Shown: piece by piece, positions 9,086 through 17,309 of the stretch | Layout: each line of letters begins with the position of its first letter | Position numbering within the stretch: position 1 is the stretch's first letter | NCBI GenBank assembly: GCA_023453125.1 | Contig: JAEXUB010000108.1 | Coordinates: 13,097 to 77,096, forward strand | From: Bacteroidota bacterium | GTDB taxonomy: Bacteria > Bacteroidota > Ignavibacteria > Ignavibacteriales > Melioribacteraceae | Length of the DNA: 64,000 nt | Reading direction: 5' to 3' | The notes under the pieces: generated by a model | Told to the model about the DNA's origin: nothing | Seen by the model: the letters and a program-made list of their open reading frames with translations, nothing else | Databases searched by the model: none | Program-made: the position numbers and the translations under genes

Positions 9086-10564
9086 TTAAAACGGATTTTC
9101 GGATGGATAGAGCATTCCTTTCGGCCTGTTGAAATAAACATCTTCAACACCGAGCATCCTGCTTGCAGCAAACAAATACTTGCCCGAATGTTTGAATGCA
9201 ATTGCCGTATGGTGCGGGAAGTGTTTTTCAATTAATACGTGCCGGTAGAAACGCCCCATTTCGTTAACAGCGAATACCCCAATAGAGCCGAATGATTTGG
9301 GATTAACATTAAGCACTTCGCCGTTTGCCACATAGGCAAGAATTTTTGCGTCGGCATTGGACTGCATTCTGAAAATTGAAATCGGGCCCGATTTAATCTG
9401 CCCTTCCAGAGTTCCCCTTGTAATATTCGGCTCCTGTCCCGGTTCCTGAAGACGGTGCATTATAAGCTGATACTGCATAATAGGATTGACGATGCATGCC
9501 GATGATGTATTGCCGCAATGGAATCCCATAAATAAATCTTCAAGCTTATAATCCCCAATTATTTTCTTGCTTTCTTCATACATATCCTTAGGAACCGAAT
9601 TGTTAATATCCAGGATAGCGGGGGGAAGTTCAGTAGCGCAGATTGCCATATATTCACTCAATGTCCCGTAAATATCGGTTTCGCAGGCAACAGGAATACC
9701 TTTGGCTGCAAGGCGTGAATTGAGAAAACAGGGTACGTGTCCGAAATATTTTTCAAAAGCAGGCCAGCATTTGTTTGCAAAAGCGGCATACTGCGAAGCA
9801 CCAAGATTTGCATTCATAAATTTCTCAAGCGCAAGCTCATACTGAGCAAGCTTATTAAGAAGATCGGGATAAGTATTCCCCTTTCCCAGTTCAGCGGCCA
9901 TTTCCTTTGCAATTTCTTTAACCTGCGGATTATCCTTCTCGGACTGGACAATATCATAAAGATCCAGCTCGCTGTTCTCCATTATTTCAACACCGAGATC
10001 GTAAAGAGGCTGGATAGGGGCATTGCATGCAAGAAAATCGAACGGACGCGGCCCGAATGAAAAGATTTTAAGATTGCGCACGCCGAGAACAATTCTGGAA
10101 ATTACGATAAACTCTTCTATAAGCTTTACAGAATCCTCTGCATCCGCAACGGGATACTCCGGAATATAAGGATTAAGCCTGCGCATTCCGAAATTATAGG
10201 AGGCATTCAGCATACCGCAATATGCATCTCCTCTCCCATTAATCAAATCTTTGCCCGAATCTTCGGCAGCCGCGAGAAGCATTACCGGTCCCCCGAACAG
10301 TTTTGCCAGTTTGGATGTAGGGCCTTCCGGTCCGAAATTCCCCAGATAGATTACAAGGGCATTAATCCCTTTACTCTTAATCTCATCCAGAGCCGGGGCA
10401 ATATCATATTCGTTTTCAATTATTTTTTCAATTTCAATAACCGTAACATTTTTCTTGCCGCATTCGGCAATAACTTTTTCTCTTCTCCTGCGCGACAGAT
10501 CAATAGGGAAACAATCGCGGCTGACGGCAATTACGCCCATTTTAATTTTTGGAATATTCTGCAT
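9086..10564 (-). CDS. FucI/AraA-superfamily sugar isomerase, probably L-arabinose isomerase
   Basis: 492 residues from the ATG at 10562-10564, which has an AAGGAGA ribosome-binding site and lies one base after the araD stop; an upstream ATG 13 codons earlier would overlap araD and is less likely. The N-terminal two thirds are Rossmann-like (MGVIAVSRDCFPIDL, VIYLGNFGPEGP). Metal-site candidates are Glu295 (ACETDIYGTLSE), Asp319 (AILDINN) and the HFPHH histidines near 451, matching the Glu-Asp-His layout of L-fucose isomerases. It is not a canonical AraA by eye, but it is the only isomerase in an operon that has ribulokinase and ribulose-5-phosphate 4-epimerase. Converting L-arabinose to L-ribulose is therefore the likely job. 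L-fucose or D-arabinose isomerase activity is the alternative. Confidence 0.85.
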   Translation of the reverse strand: MQNIPKIKMGVIAVSRDCFPIDLSRRRREKVIAECGKKNVTVIEIEKIIENEYDIAPALDEIKSKGINALVIYLGNFGPEGPTSKLAKLFGGPVMLLAAAEDSGKDLINGRGDAYCGMLNASYNFGMRRLNPYIPEYPVADAEDSVKLIEEFIVISRIVLGVRNLKIFSFGPRPFDFLACNAPIQPLYDLGVEIMENSELDLYDIVQSEKDNPQVKEIAKEMAAELGKGNTYPDLLNKLAQYELALEKFMNANLGASQYAAFANKCWPAFEKYFGHVPCFLNSRLAAKGIPVACETDIYGTLSEYMAICATELPPAILDINNSVPKDMYEESKKIIGDYKLEDLFMGFHCGNTSSACIVNPIMQYQLIMHRLQEPGQEPNITRGTLEGQIKSGPISIFRMQSNADAKILAYVANGEVLNVNPKSFGSIGVFAVNEMGRFYRHVLIEKHFPHHTAIAFKHSGKYLFAASRMLGVEDVYFNRPKGMLYPSENPF

Positions 10565-10565
10565 T

Positions 10566-11270
10566 TCAATTCTCCTTGTTATATTTCTGGCCGTAGTATG
10601 CATTAGGCCCGTGTTTTCTGTTAAAATGTTTTTGAGCTATATAGTCATTTAATTCTTTTAGTTCCGGATTAAGCTGAACAGAAAGCAGAGCCATTAAGGC
10701 AGTCTGTTCCAGAATCTGGCTATTATTTACTGAATCCAGCGCATTTTTGCCCCAGGTAAATGGAGCATGCCCGGCAACCAGAACGGCAGGCGTGTGAACC
10801 GGATTGAGGTCCCGGAATCTTTCAACAATAATTTTTCCGGTATTTTTTTCATAATTTATTTCGCATTCATCTTTTGAAAGGAATCGGGTAACTGGAACCG
10901 GACCGTGAAAATGATCGGCATGCGTTGTCCCGAAACAGGGAATTTCCATGCAGGCCTGAGCATATACAGTTGCATATGTACTATGAGTATGCGAAATACC
11001 GCCGATCTCCGGAAAGGCTTTATATAGTTCAATGTGTGTCGGAGTATCTGAAGAAGGGCGCTTATTGCCGTGCACTACATTCCCTTCAAGGTCAACAACT
11101 ACAATATCCTCAGCGGTCAATTCAGTATATACAATACCGCTTGGCTTAATTGCAATTAAACCTTCGGCGCGGCTTATTCCGCTTACATTTCCCCACGTCT
11201 GAATAACAAGCCCCGATCTAACAAGCTTTAAATTAGCAGCAAATACTTCTTTAATAAGATCTTCCATCAT
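10566..11270 (-). CDS. araD: L-ribulose-5-phosphate 4-epimerase
   Basis: The 234-residue class II aldolase-like enzyme converts L-ribulose 5-phosphate to D-xylulose 5-phosphate for the pentose phosphate pathway. Zinc ligands are visible as His94 and His96 (SHTHSTYA) and His168 (VAGHAP); Asp75 lies in SSDTPTH, and TWGNVSG and KPSG near the N-terminus match the phosphate-binding region. The length matches E. coli AraD (231). The start ATG overlaps the kinase stop by four bases and has a strong GAGGAGGG ribosome-binding site. Its cytoplasmic location and place between kinase and isomerase genes fix the pathway. Confidence 0.96.
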   Translation of the reverse strand: MMEDLIKEVFAANLKLVRSGLVIQTWGNVSGISRAEGLIAIKPSGIVYTELTAEDIVVVDLEGNVVHGNKRPSSDTPTHIELYKAFPEIGGISHTHSTYATVYAQACMEIPCFGTTHADHFHGPVPVTRFLSKDECEINYEKNTGKIIVERFRDLNPVHTPAVLVAGHAPFTWGKNALDSVNNSQILEQTALMALLSVQLNPELKELNDYIAQKHFNRKHGPNAYYGQKYNKEN

Positions 11271-12970
11271 TGTTTTTCCCTCCTCACTTTGTCCCTTATG
11301 TCCAGGAGTTCTTTCATAACATTATACATCGAAGAGTTGTCCTGCTTTAATCCAAAGGAATCGTGAATCTGCCTGTAAAGGCGGTATAGTTCTTTATACA
11401 CTTTAGTCCTTGCCTCATCGGGAAAATATGTTTTGCTGATGGAGGTCATCTTCTCCCTGGCTTCAAGAACCGAATCATATCCTCCTTTGGCCGACCCTGC
11501 AGCGACAGAGCCGAATATGGAAGCTCCGAGGGCAGGAGTCTGTTCGCTCTTTGAGATTTTCATCGGGCGCCCTGTAACATCGGCATAGATTTGCATCATT
11601 AGGCTGTTCTTAATGGCAAGCCCGCCGCAGTTTACTACCTCCTTAATCTCAACTCCGTATTCTTCAATACGGTCAATTATGGCAAGGGCGCCAAATGCAG
11701 TTGCTTCAATTAATGCCCGGTATATTTCACGCGGAGTTGTATGGAGTGTCTGCCCGAGAATCAATCCGGTTAAACGTACATCAACAAGAATTGTCCTGTT
11801 GCCGTTATTCCAGTCGAGCGCCAGAAGCCCCGATTCACCCGGAAATAAACTGGCGGCTTCCTCTTCGAGGTTCTTGAATTTCTCTGCTTGAGTTAAACCA
11901 TACTTTTCAGGAACCAGATTATTAACAAACCAGAGGAAGATATCGCCTACAGCCGATTGTCCGGCTTCAATCCCAAAATAACCATTCATTACTGAACCGT
12001 CCACAATACCGCAGACTCCCGGTATATCCTTTAACTGTTTCCTGTCTGACGAAACCATTATGTCGCAAGTGCTGGTTCCTACAATTTTTACAAGAGTACC
12101 CTCATCAATACCGGCGCCAACCGCTCCCATATGGGCATCGAATGCTCCGACTGCAACTGCAACATCCCCATTAAGCCCCAGTTTCTTTCCCCATTCCCCG
12201 CATAAAGTACCTATTGATTCTTCGGCAGAATAGGCATCGTTAAAGAGCCTTGTTCTCAAACTACCAAGTCCTTTTGAAAGGGAATCGAGAAATTCGCTGT
12301 CGGGCAGCCCATTCCACTGCTTACTGAACATTGCTTTATGCCCGGCAGCGCAAATGCTCCTTTTTATTTTGGACACATCATTTATGCCGGCAAGTACCGA
12401 AGGTATCCAGTCGCATATTTCAACAAAAGAATATGCATTTTCGTAAACATCATTATCAATTTTTTTAAGGCGTAAAATCTTGCTCCAGAACCATTCCGAT
12501 GAATAAGTTCCTCCAATTTTCGCAAGATACTGGGGACGTATACGTGCGGCTGTTTCAGTAACAGCAGCCGCTTCGGCAAATGAGGTGTGATCTTTCCAAA
12601 GCCAAACCATTGCATTCGGATTGTTTCTGTATTTTTCCCTGAAGCAGAGAGGTTTATTATGTCTGTCAACCGGCATTGGACTGCTACCGGTGGTATCCAC
12701 TCCAATCCCGATTACATTATCGGGATTGAAAGAGGGGTCTGCTTTCTTTGCTTTAATGATTGCATCGTTAACCGTTACCTCAATACCAATAAGATAATCG
12801 GCAGGATTCTGGCGTGCGAGATTCGGATCTGCAGAATCAATTATTACCCCCTCAAATCCGGAAGGATAATTAAACACACTTCCCGCAAGTTCCCTGCCGT
12901 CTTTACAGCTTACAATTAAGGCGCGGCAGGAGTTTGTACCGAAATCAAGGCCAATAACATATTTCTCCAT
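11267..12970 (-). CDS. araB: Ribulokinase, FGGY family
   Basis: 567 residues from the ATG at 12968-12970 (MEKYVIGLDFGTNS), which has an AAGGGGG ribosome-binding site; an in-frame ATG 13 codons upstream would overlap the symporter gene. The actin-like phosphate-1 motif GLDFGTNSCRALIV, the substrate motif GVDTTGSSPMPVDR and the C-terminal GGLAIKNSLMMQIYADVTGRP are characteristic of ribulokinase (COG1069). It phosphorylates L-ribulose at C5 in the cytoplasm. It follows the sodium symporter gene by 13 bases and overlaps araD, so translation is coupled. Confidence 0.95.
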   Translation of the reverse strand: MEKYVIGLDFGTNSCRALIVSCKDGRELAGSVFNYPSGFEGVIIDSADPNLARQNPADYLIGIEVTVNDAIIKAKKADPSFNPDNVIGIGVDTTGSSPMPVDRHNKPLCFREKYRNNPNAMVWLWKDHTSFAEAAAVTETAARIRPQYLAKIGGTYSSEWFWSKILRLKKIDNDVYENAYSFVEICDWIPSVLAGINDVSKIKRSICAAGHKAMFSKQWNGLPDSEFLDSLSKGLGSLRTRLFNDAYSAEESIGTLCGEWGKKLGLNGDVAVAVGAFDAHMGAVGAGIDEGTLVKIVGTSTCDIMVSSDRKQLKDIPGVCGIVDGSVMNGYFGIEAGQSAVGDIFLWFVNNLVPEKYGLTQAEKFKNLEEEAASLFPGESGLLALDWNNGNRTILVDVRLTGLILGQTLHTTPREIYRALIEATAFGALAIIDRIEEYGVEIKEVVNCGGLAIKNSLMMQIYADVTGRPMKISKSEQTPALGASIFGSVAAGSAKGGYDSVLEAREKMTSISKTYFPDEARTKVYKELYRLYRQIHDSFGLKQDNSSMYNVMKELLDIRDKVRREKQ

Positions 12971-12983
12971 TAGTCGCGCCCCC

Positions 12984-14738
12984 TTATCCGGTAAAGTAGA
13001 CATATGCAATTAGAATTAATACAACAACTATTACTGAAGTAATCACGTCTATTTTATTCCAGCTTGCACGGGATTCTTTTTTATGCTCCTCGGTTACTGT
13101 ACCGTATGTAAGGCCGCTTATCTGCTCATACGAAGGAGCTTCGGTTGCATAGCTTACACCAACCATAACTGCAGCGCATACTATAAGGATTAGAATACTG
13201 TAATACTGGAAAAAGATATTATTTACAATCCAGAAGAAAGAACCTTCGGCATATTTAAAGCCGCTAATTAATTTAACAGGCGTATCAACAGCCAGGCGGA
13301 ATAAGCCAAGAGCAAATCCAACAATAAGAGCGGACAGGCATCCTTTTGCGTTTAATCTTTTATTGAACACACCAAAGAAGAAGACTACGAAAATCGGCGG
13401 AGCAAGATATGCCTGAATTCCCTGCAGATAATCATATAATCCCCTTCCCCCCTGTATAACGGGAATCCATAGAAGACCGATTATAACCATTACGAATGTT
13501 GCAACTCTTCCCATCCATACTAGCTTTTCCTGTGTGACATTCTTCTTGATTCTTGAGTAGAAATCTATTGTAAATAGTGTTGCGCAGGCATTGAATACTC
13601 CTGCCAGCGAGCTCATTAAAGCAGCCAGGAGTCCTGCAACTACCATTCCCCTTACTCCTGCAGGAAGTACATTTGCAACCATCAGCGGGAATGCCTGCTG
13701 CGCGTTTTCCCTGATTATATTCCCGTCAGGACCTATAAGCTGATTCTGAAGAGCCGGTACGGTACCGCTCTTTGCAATTGCAAAACAGATTATACCAGGA
13801 ATAATAAAAATGAAAACCGGAAGAAGTTTGAAGAAAGATGCAGCAATTGATCCTCTTCTGGCTTCTCTTTCATTAGGCGCAGAGAGCACTCTTTGAACTA
13901 TATACTGGTCGGTACACCAGTACCAGAGCCCAATTATAGGAGCGCAAAAAAGCATCCCTATCCAGGGATAATTATCGTTAAAATACCAGGCCATTCTTCC
14001 TGCTTCTTTAACAGGGGCCCAGGTGCTTTCAACTCCTGCAGGTACAAGAGGCTTCCACAAATTAAACATTTCTGTGCCTACAATTGCCTTTAATTGATCC
14101 CATCCACCTAGTGCCTGGAGTCCGAAAATGGTTACTAGTGCAGAACCGATTATAAGAATAATTGTCTGGAGGGCTTCTGTATATGCTACGGCTTTCATAC
14201 CTCCCAATATTGTATATAAACCGGTAATTAGGATTACTAAAATAGACCCTACCCAGAAGCTGTCCATTCCCATAAAATTTATTTCCGGAAGCAGCACCGC
14301 AAAAACTACACCGCCTGCAAAAATGCCGACTGCAATTTTTGTAAGCACATATGCAATAAGGGAAATGAGTGAAAGCACAGTCCGCGATGCGGGGGAAAAC
14401 CTTTTTTCAAGAAATTCAGGCATTGTAAAAACTTTCGATCTCATATAGAAAGGAACGAGGACCCATCCGAGAATAAGAAGACACCAGGCGTGCAGCTCAT
14501 AATGCGCCATTGCAACGCCGTCTGTAGCCCCGGATCCTGCGAGCCCGACAAGATGTTCCGAGCCAATATTGGATGCAAAGATTGACGCGCCGACAATGAA
14601 CCATCCAAGATGCCTTCCCGCCAGAAAGTAATCATCCGATGTCTTTTTTTGTTTCCTGATTACCCACCACGCTAACCCGGCGATGATCAGAAAGTAAATA
14701 AATATAATAAACCAGTCTAATGTTGTTAAAACACTCAT
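12984..14738 (-). CDS. Sodium/sugar symporter, SSS (SGLT) family
   Basis: 584 residues with about 14 transmembrane helices. The N-terminus (TLDWFIIFIYFLIIAG, then KKTSDDYFLAGRHLGWF) and the SNIGSEHLVGLAGSGA segment are the SSS first-helix sodium-site region. GGMKAVAYTEALQTIIL is the family signature near helix 5. It resembles the Vibrio SglT/YidK branch. It most likely imports L-arabinose with sodium, because it lies 26 bases after the mutarotase gene and 13 bases before araB; direct evidence of substrate is lacking. The cytoplasmic loop near the C-terminus (about 535-560) is polar, and a final helix ends the protein. Confidence 0.93.
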   Translation of the reverse strand: MSVLTTLDWFIIFIYFLIIAGLAWWVIRKQKKTSDDYFLAGRHLGWFIVGASIFASNIGSEHLVGLAGSGATDGVAMAHYELHAWCLLILGWVLVPFYMRSKVFTMPEFLEKRFSPASRTVLSLISLIAYVLTKIAVGIFAGGVVFAVLLPEINFMGMDSFWVGSILVILITGLYTILGGMKAVAYTEALQTIILIIGSALVTIFGLQALGGWDQLKAIVGTEMFNLWKPLVPAGVESTWAPVKEAGRMAWYFNDNYPWIGMLFCAPIIGLWYWCTDQYIVQRVLSAPNEREARRGSIAASFFKLLPVFIFIIPGIICFAIAKSGTVPALQNQLIGPDGNIIRENAQQAFPLMVANVLPAGVRGMVVAGLLAALMSSLAGVFNACATLFTIDFYSRIKKNVTQEKLVWMGRVATFVMVIIGLLWIPVIQGGRGLYDYLQGIQAYLAPPIFVVFFFGVFNKRLNAKGCLSALIVGFALGLFRLAVDTPVKLISGFKYAEGSFFWIVNNIFFQYYSILILIVCAAVMVGVSYATEAPSYEQISGLTYGTVTEEHKKESRASWNKIDVITSVIVVVLILIAYVYFTG

Positions 14739-14764
14739 TTTTCCCTCAGTAAATTTTTGTTCAA

Positions 14765-15901
14765 TTACTTAATTGAGAATTTGTAAATAGTTGTATGCTT
14801 ATAGGTATCCCCCGGATTCAGCCTCACGGAGGGGAATTCAGGTTTGTTTGGAGAATCGGGAAAATGCTGAGTCTCAAGACAGAAGCCGGTGCGGTGCTGG
14901 TACGGCTTGCCATTTTTTCCGGAACCCGTTCCGTCAAGAAAATTTCCTGCATAGAACTGAATACCCGGCTGATCGGTTAATACTTCCATAAATCTTCCGC
15001 TTACCGGCTCATATGCTGTTGCGGCAAGCTTTACTGTTTTATCCCAGTTTCTCAAAACCCAGTTATGGTCATATCCTTTTCCAAACTTAAGCTGTTCAAA
15101 ATCCTTATCAATACCGGCACCTATTTTAACCGGTTTGCGGAAATCCATCGGAGTATTTTCCACATTCTCCAGTTTGCCTGTTGTTATAAGCCCTGCGTCA
15201 ACAGGAGTATATTGGTCAGCATTCAGCATCAGCTCATGATCAAGAATTTTGTTTTCTGTATTCCCTGTCAGGTTAAAATAGGAATGATGGGTCGGATTGA
15301 ATACTGTCGGCTTATCTGTTGTAGCGCTGTATTCAATTTTAAGTTCGTTGTTGTTTGTAAGAGTATAAACAACTTCAAGCTTTACATTACCCGGATACCC
15401 TTCTTCTCCATCCCTGCTTAAATAAGTAAGCTTTAATGAAGGGCCGTTTTCTGTTTCTAGAGGTTCTGCATTCCACATTACTTTATTATAACCGATATTG
15501 CCCCCGTGCAGATGGTTTTCGCCGTTGTTTACAGCAAGTTTGTATTCAGTTCCGTCAATTGAGAATTTTCCTTTTCCAATTCTGTTTCCATAGCGCCCTA
15601 CAATTGCTCCGAAGTAGCTGGTTCCTTTGGAATAATCCTGCGGGTTGTCGTATCCGAGAACAATATCTTCAAATTTTCCGTTTTTATCCGGAATCATAAG
15701 AGAAACAACAGTTGCACCGTAATTAGTAATTTTGGCAGATGCCCCCGTTTTGTTTGTGAGGATGTAAAGACCGGCTTCGGTGCCCTCCTCCAATTTCCCG
15801 AAAGATGATTTTTCTATCATTGATTTCTCCTTGTTATTCGACTGGCAGGCAGCTAAAAGAAAAATAAAAAGCAGGCAAAGCATTAGGTTTAATGTTCTCA
15901 T
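14765..15901 (-). CDS. galM: Aldose 1-epimerase, lipoprotein form
   Basis: 378 residues. The N-terminus is a lipoprotein signal (MRTLNLMLCLLFIFLLAAC, lipobox cysteine at 19), so the enzyme is tethered outside the cytoplasm. The GalM fold shows NGENHLHGG (about 127-134), the catalytic-histidine motif THHSYFNL (about 204-211) and the C-terminal glutamate in FCLETQHFPDSPN. It interconverts alpha and beta anomers of arabinose or galactose. Acting next to the secreted arabinofuranosidase, it may supply the anomer that the symporter takes. It begins the structural part of the operon after a 139-base gap. Confidence 0.94.
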   Translation of the reverse strand: MRTLNLMLCLLFIFLLAACQSNNKEKSMIEKSSFGKLEEGTEAGLYILTNKTGASAKITNYGATVVSLMIPDKNGKFEDIVLGYDNPQDYSKGTSYFGAIVGRYGNRIGKGKFSIDGTEYKLAVNNGENHLHGGNIGYNKVMWNAEPLETENGPSLKLTYLSRDGEEGYPGNVKLEVVYTLTNNNELKIEYSATTDKPTVFNPTHHSYFNLTGNTENKILDHELMLNADQYTPVDAGLITTGKLENVENTPMDFRKPVKIGAGIDKDFEQLKFGKGYDHNWVLRNWDKTVKLAATAYEPVSGRFMEVLTDQPGIQFYAGNFLDGTGSGKNGKPYQHRTGFCLETQHFPDSPNKPEFPSVRLNPGDTYKHTTIYKFSIK

Positions 15902-16040
15902 TTTTCCACTCCTTGATTTTGGTACTACATATTACGTGAAAGGGAGCCATAAAAAAAAGCCCATTTACGCCAATTATTAACCAGTTTGCGCAAAAGGACT
16001 TTAATTTCGGACAATAAAACGGTTTTTAATTAAAATGACT
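15902..16040. other. Probable promoter region of the arabinose structural genes
   Basis: 139 bases separate the regulator stop from the galM start. The stretch is AT-rich and no ORF is seen. It is the natural place for the operon promoter, but no clear -35/-10 pair or operator could be fixed by eye. Confidence 0.4.
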
Positions 16041-17186
16041 TCAACACTTGCGGCAGAGTTTCCTGAAGTCCCGCAGTGCTACTCCTTTTTCTTTTTTAAA
16101 GTAGCGGGCTATGTGTTCAACATCGGTAAAATTGAACATTGAGGTAATTTCTGATATGGAGAGATTTGTTTCAATGAGCATTCGCGTTATGAGTTCGGTT
16201 CTCGTCTTTCTTATTTCTTCCTGAATAGAGCGGTGAATTAGTTTGCGGAAGCGGGACTCGAGACTGCGTCTGCTAAGGCAAGTCTGCTTAACAACATCAT
16301 CAACTTTAATCTTGTTCCTGGCATTTTCCCTTATGAATCTGATAGCCTGCGATACCGCCTCGTCTTCAACAAAAAGAATATCGGTAGACTGCCTTCTGAC
16401 AATATGCGTAGGGGTTACAACAATCTCCTGCCCCGCCATATTTCCACCGTTCATAAGCTTGTCCAGAAGTTCCGCAATGGCATATCCGGCATATTCGGTA
16501 TTAAGCGCAATGCTGGTAAGAGGGGGATCACAAAAACCGCAGATTATCGGATCGTTATCAACCCCCACAACAGCTACTTCCCCCGGCACATTAATGCCTG
16601 CTGATTTACAAGCTTCAAGTATCTGCTGTCCCCTGTCGTCGTTACAGGCAAGAATTCCCACCGGTTTTGGAAGCTTTAACAGCCATTTTTGAAGCTGCGA
16701 CTGTTCCTTATCCCACGAAAGCTTTCTCTTTCCCTGCTCATAAACTTTAACATTATATCCGGCTTCTGCAAGATAGTTCTTAAAATGTTCTTCCCTTCCG
16801 AGCGACCATTCAAGATTATCGAATCCGCAATATGCAAAATTTTTCATACCTCTGTTAAGCAAATGTTCCGAAGCCAGCTTCGCAATAGCCGCGCTGTCAG
16901 TTGTAACTACAGGGAGATGTTTTAACCTTCTTGTTTCATGAAGGCATAAAATTGTAGGGAGCTTCAAATTGAGAAGGTCGTTCGAGATTACGGAATTGCG
17001 CATAATAATACCGTCCGCATTCCAGTTCTTTATCCTGGGAATGGAAGACTTAAGTGCGCGGGGCTCAAGATAAAACGACCAGGGGCCGTGCAGCTTGGCA
17101 TAACGGGCTATTCCATTGAGCAATTCCCTTCCGAATTCCCTCGATGTTTCAATAAGCAGTATTATTTTTTTTAAGTTACCCGACAT
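16041..17186 (-). CDS. XylR-type AraC-family transcriptional regulator with sugar-binding domain
   Basis: 381 residues from the ATG at 17184-17186 (MSGNLKKIILLIETSREFGRE in parts). A TTG 46 codons upstream is open but would overlap the divergent gene and encodes an unlikely leader. Residues about 5-275 form a LacI/XylR-like periplasmic-binding-protein domain (REFGRELLNGIARYA, VGVDNDPIICGFCDPPLTSI). The C-terminal third is an AraC HTH domain (ISEITSMFNFTDVEHIARYFKKEKG, in two pieces). The layout matches E. coli XylR and Bacteroidota pentose regulators, which bind direct repeats and activate on binding sugar. It probably controls both the arabinose operon downstream and the divergent BNR_4-GH105 gene. 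Confidence 0.93.
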   Translation of the reverse strand: MSGNLKKIILLIETSREFGRELLNGIARYAKLHGPWSFYLEPRALKSSIPRIKNWNADGIIMRNSVISNDLLNLKLPTILCLHETRRLKHLPVVTTDSAAIAKLASEHLLNRGMKNFAYCGFDNLEWSLGREEHFKNYLAEAGYNVKVYEQGKRKLSWDKEQSQLQKWLLKLPKPVGILACNDDRGQQILEACKSAGINVPGEVAVVGVDNDPIICGFCDPPLTSIALNTEYAGYAIAELLDKLMNGGNMAGQEIVVTPTHIVRRQSTDILFVEDEAVSQAIRFIRENARNKIKVDDVVKQTCLSRRSLESRFRKLIHRSIQEEIRKTRTELITRMLIETNLSISEITSMFNFTDVEHIARYFKKEKGVALRDFRKLCRKC

Positions 17187-17194
17187 ACCAATAT

Positions 17195-17255
17195 TTTTTA
17201 TCAACAGGGATAAAATAGAAAATATTCTCTTTTTAATTAACCAAATTTTTATCAA
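17195..17255. promoter_or_regulatory. Direct repeat TTTTTATCAA, candidate regulator operator
   Basis: The 10-mer TTTTTATCAA occurs at 17195-17204 and 17246-17255, 51 bp apart (about five helical turns). Each copy is followed, after 5-6 bases, by TAAAA. They lie between the divergent XylR/AraC-type regulator and the BNR_4-GH105 gene, where AraC-type proteins bind direct repeats. Confidence 0.4.
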
Positions 17256-17309
17256 GTTAGTAAAAATCCATATGTAAATTATTGCGCTAAATTTTTTCGG
17301 GGGACAATA

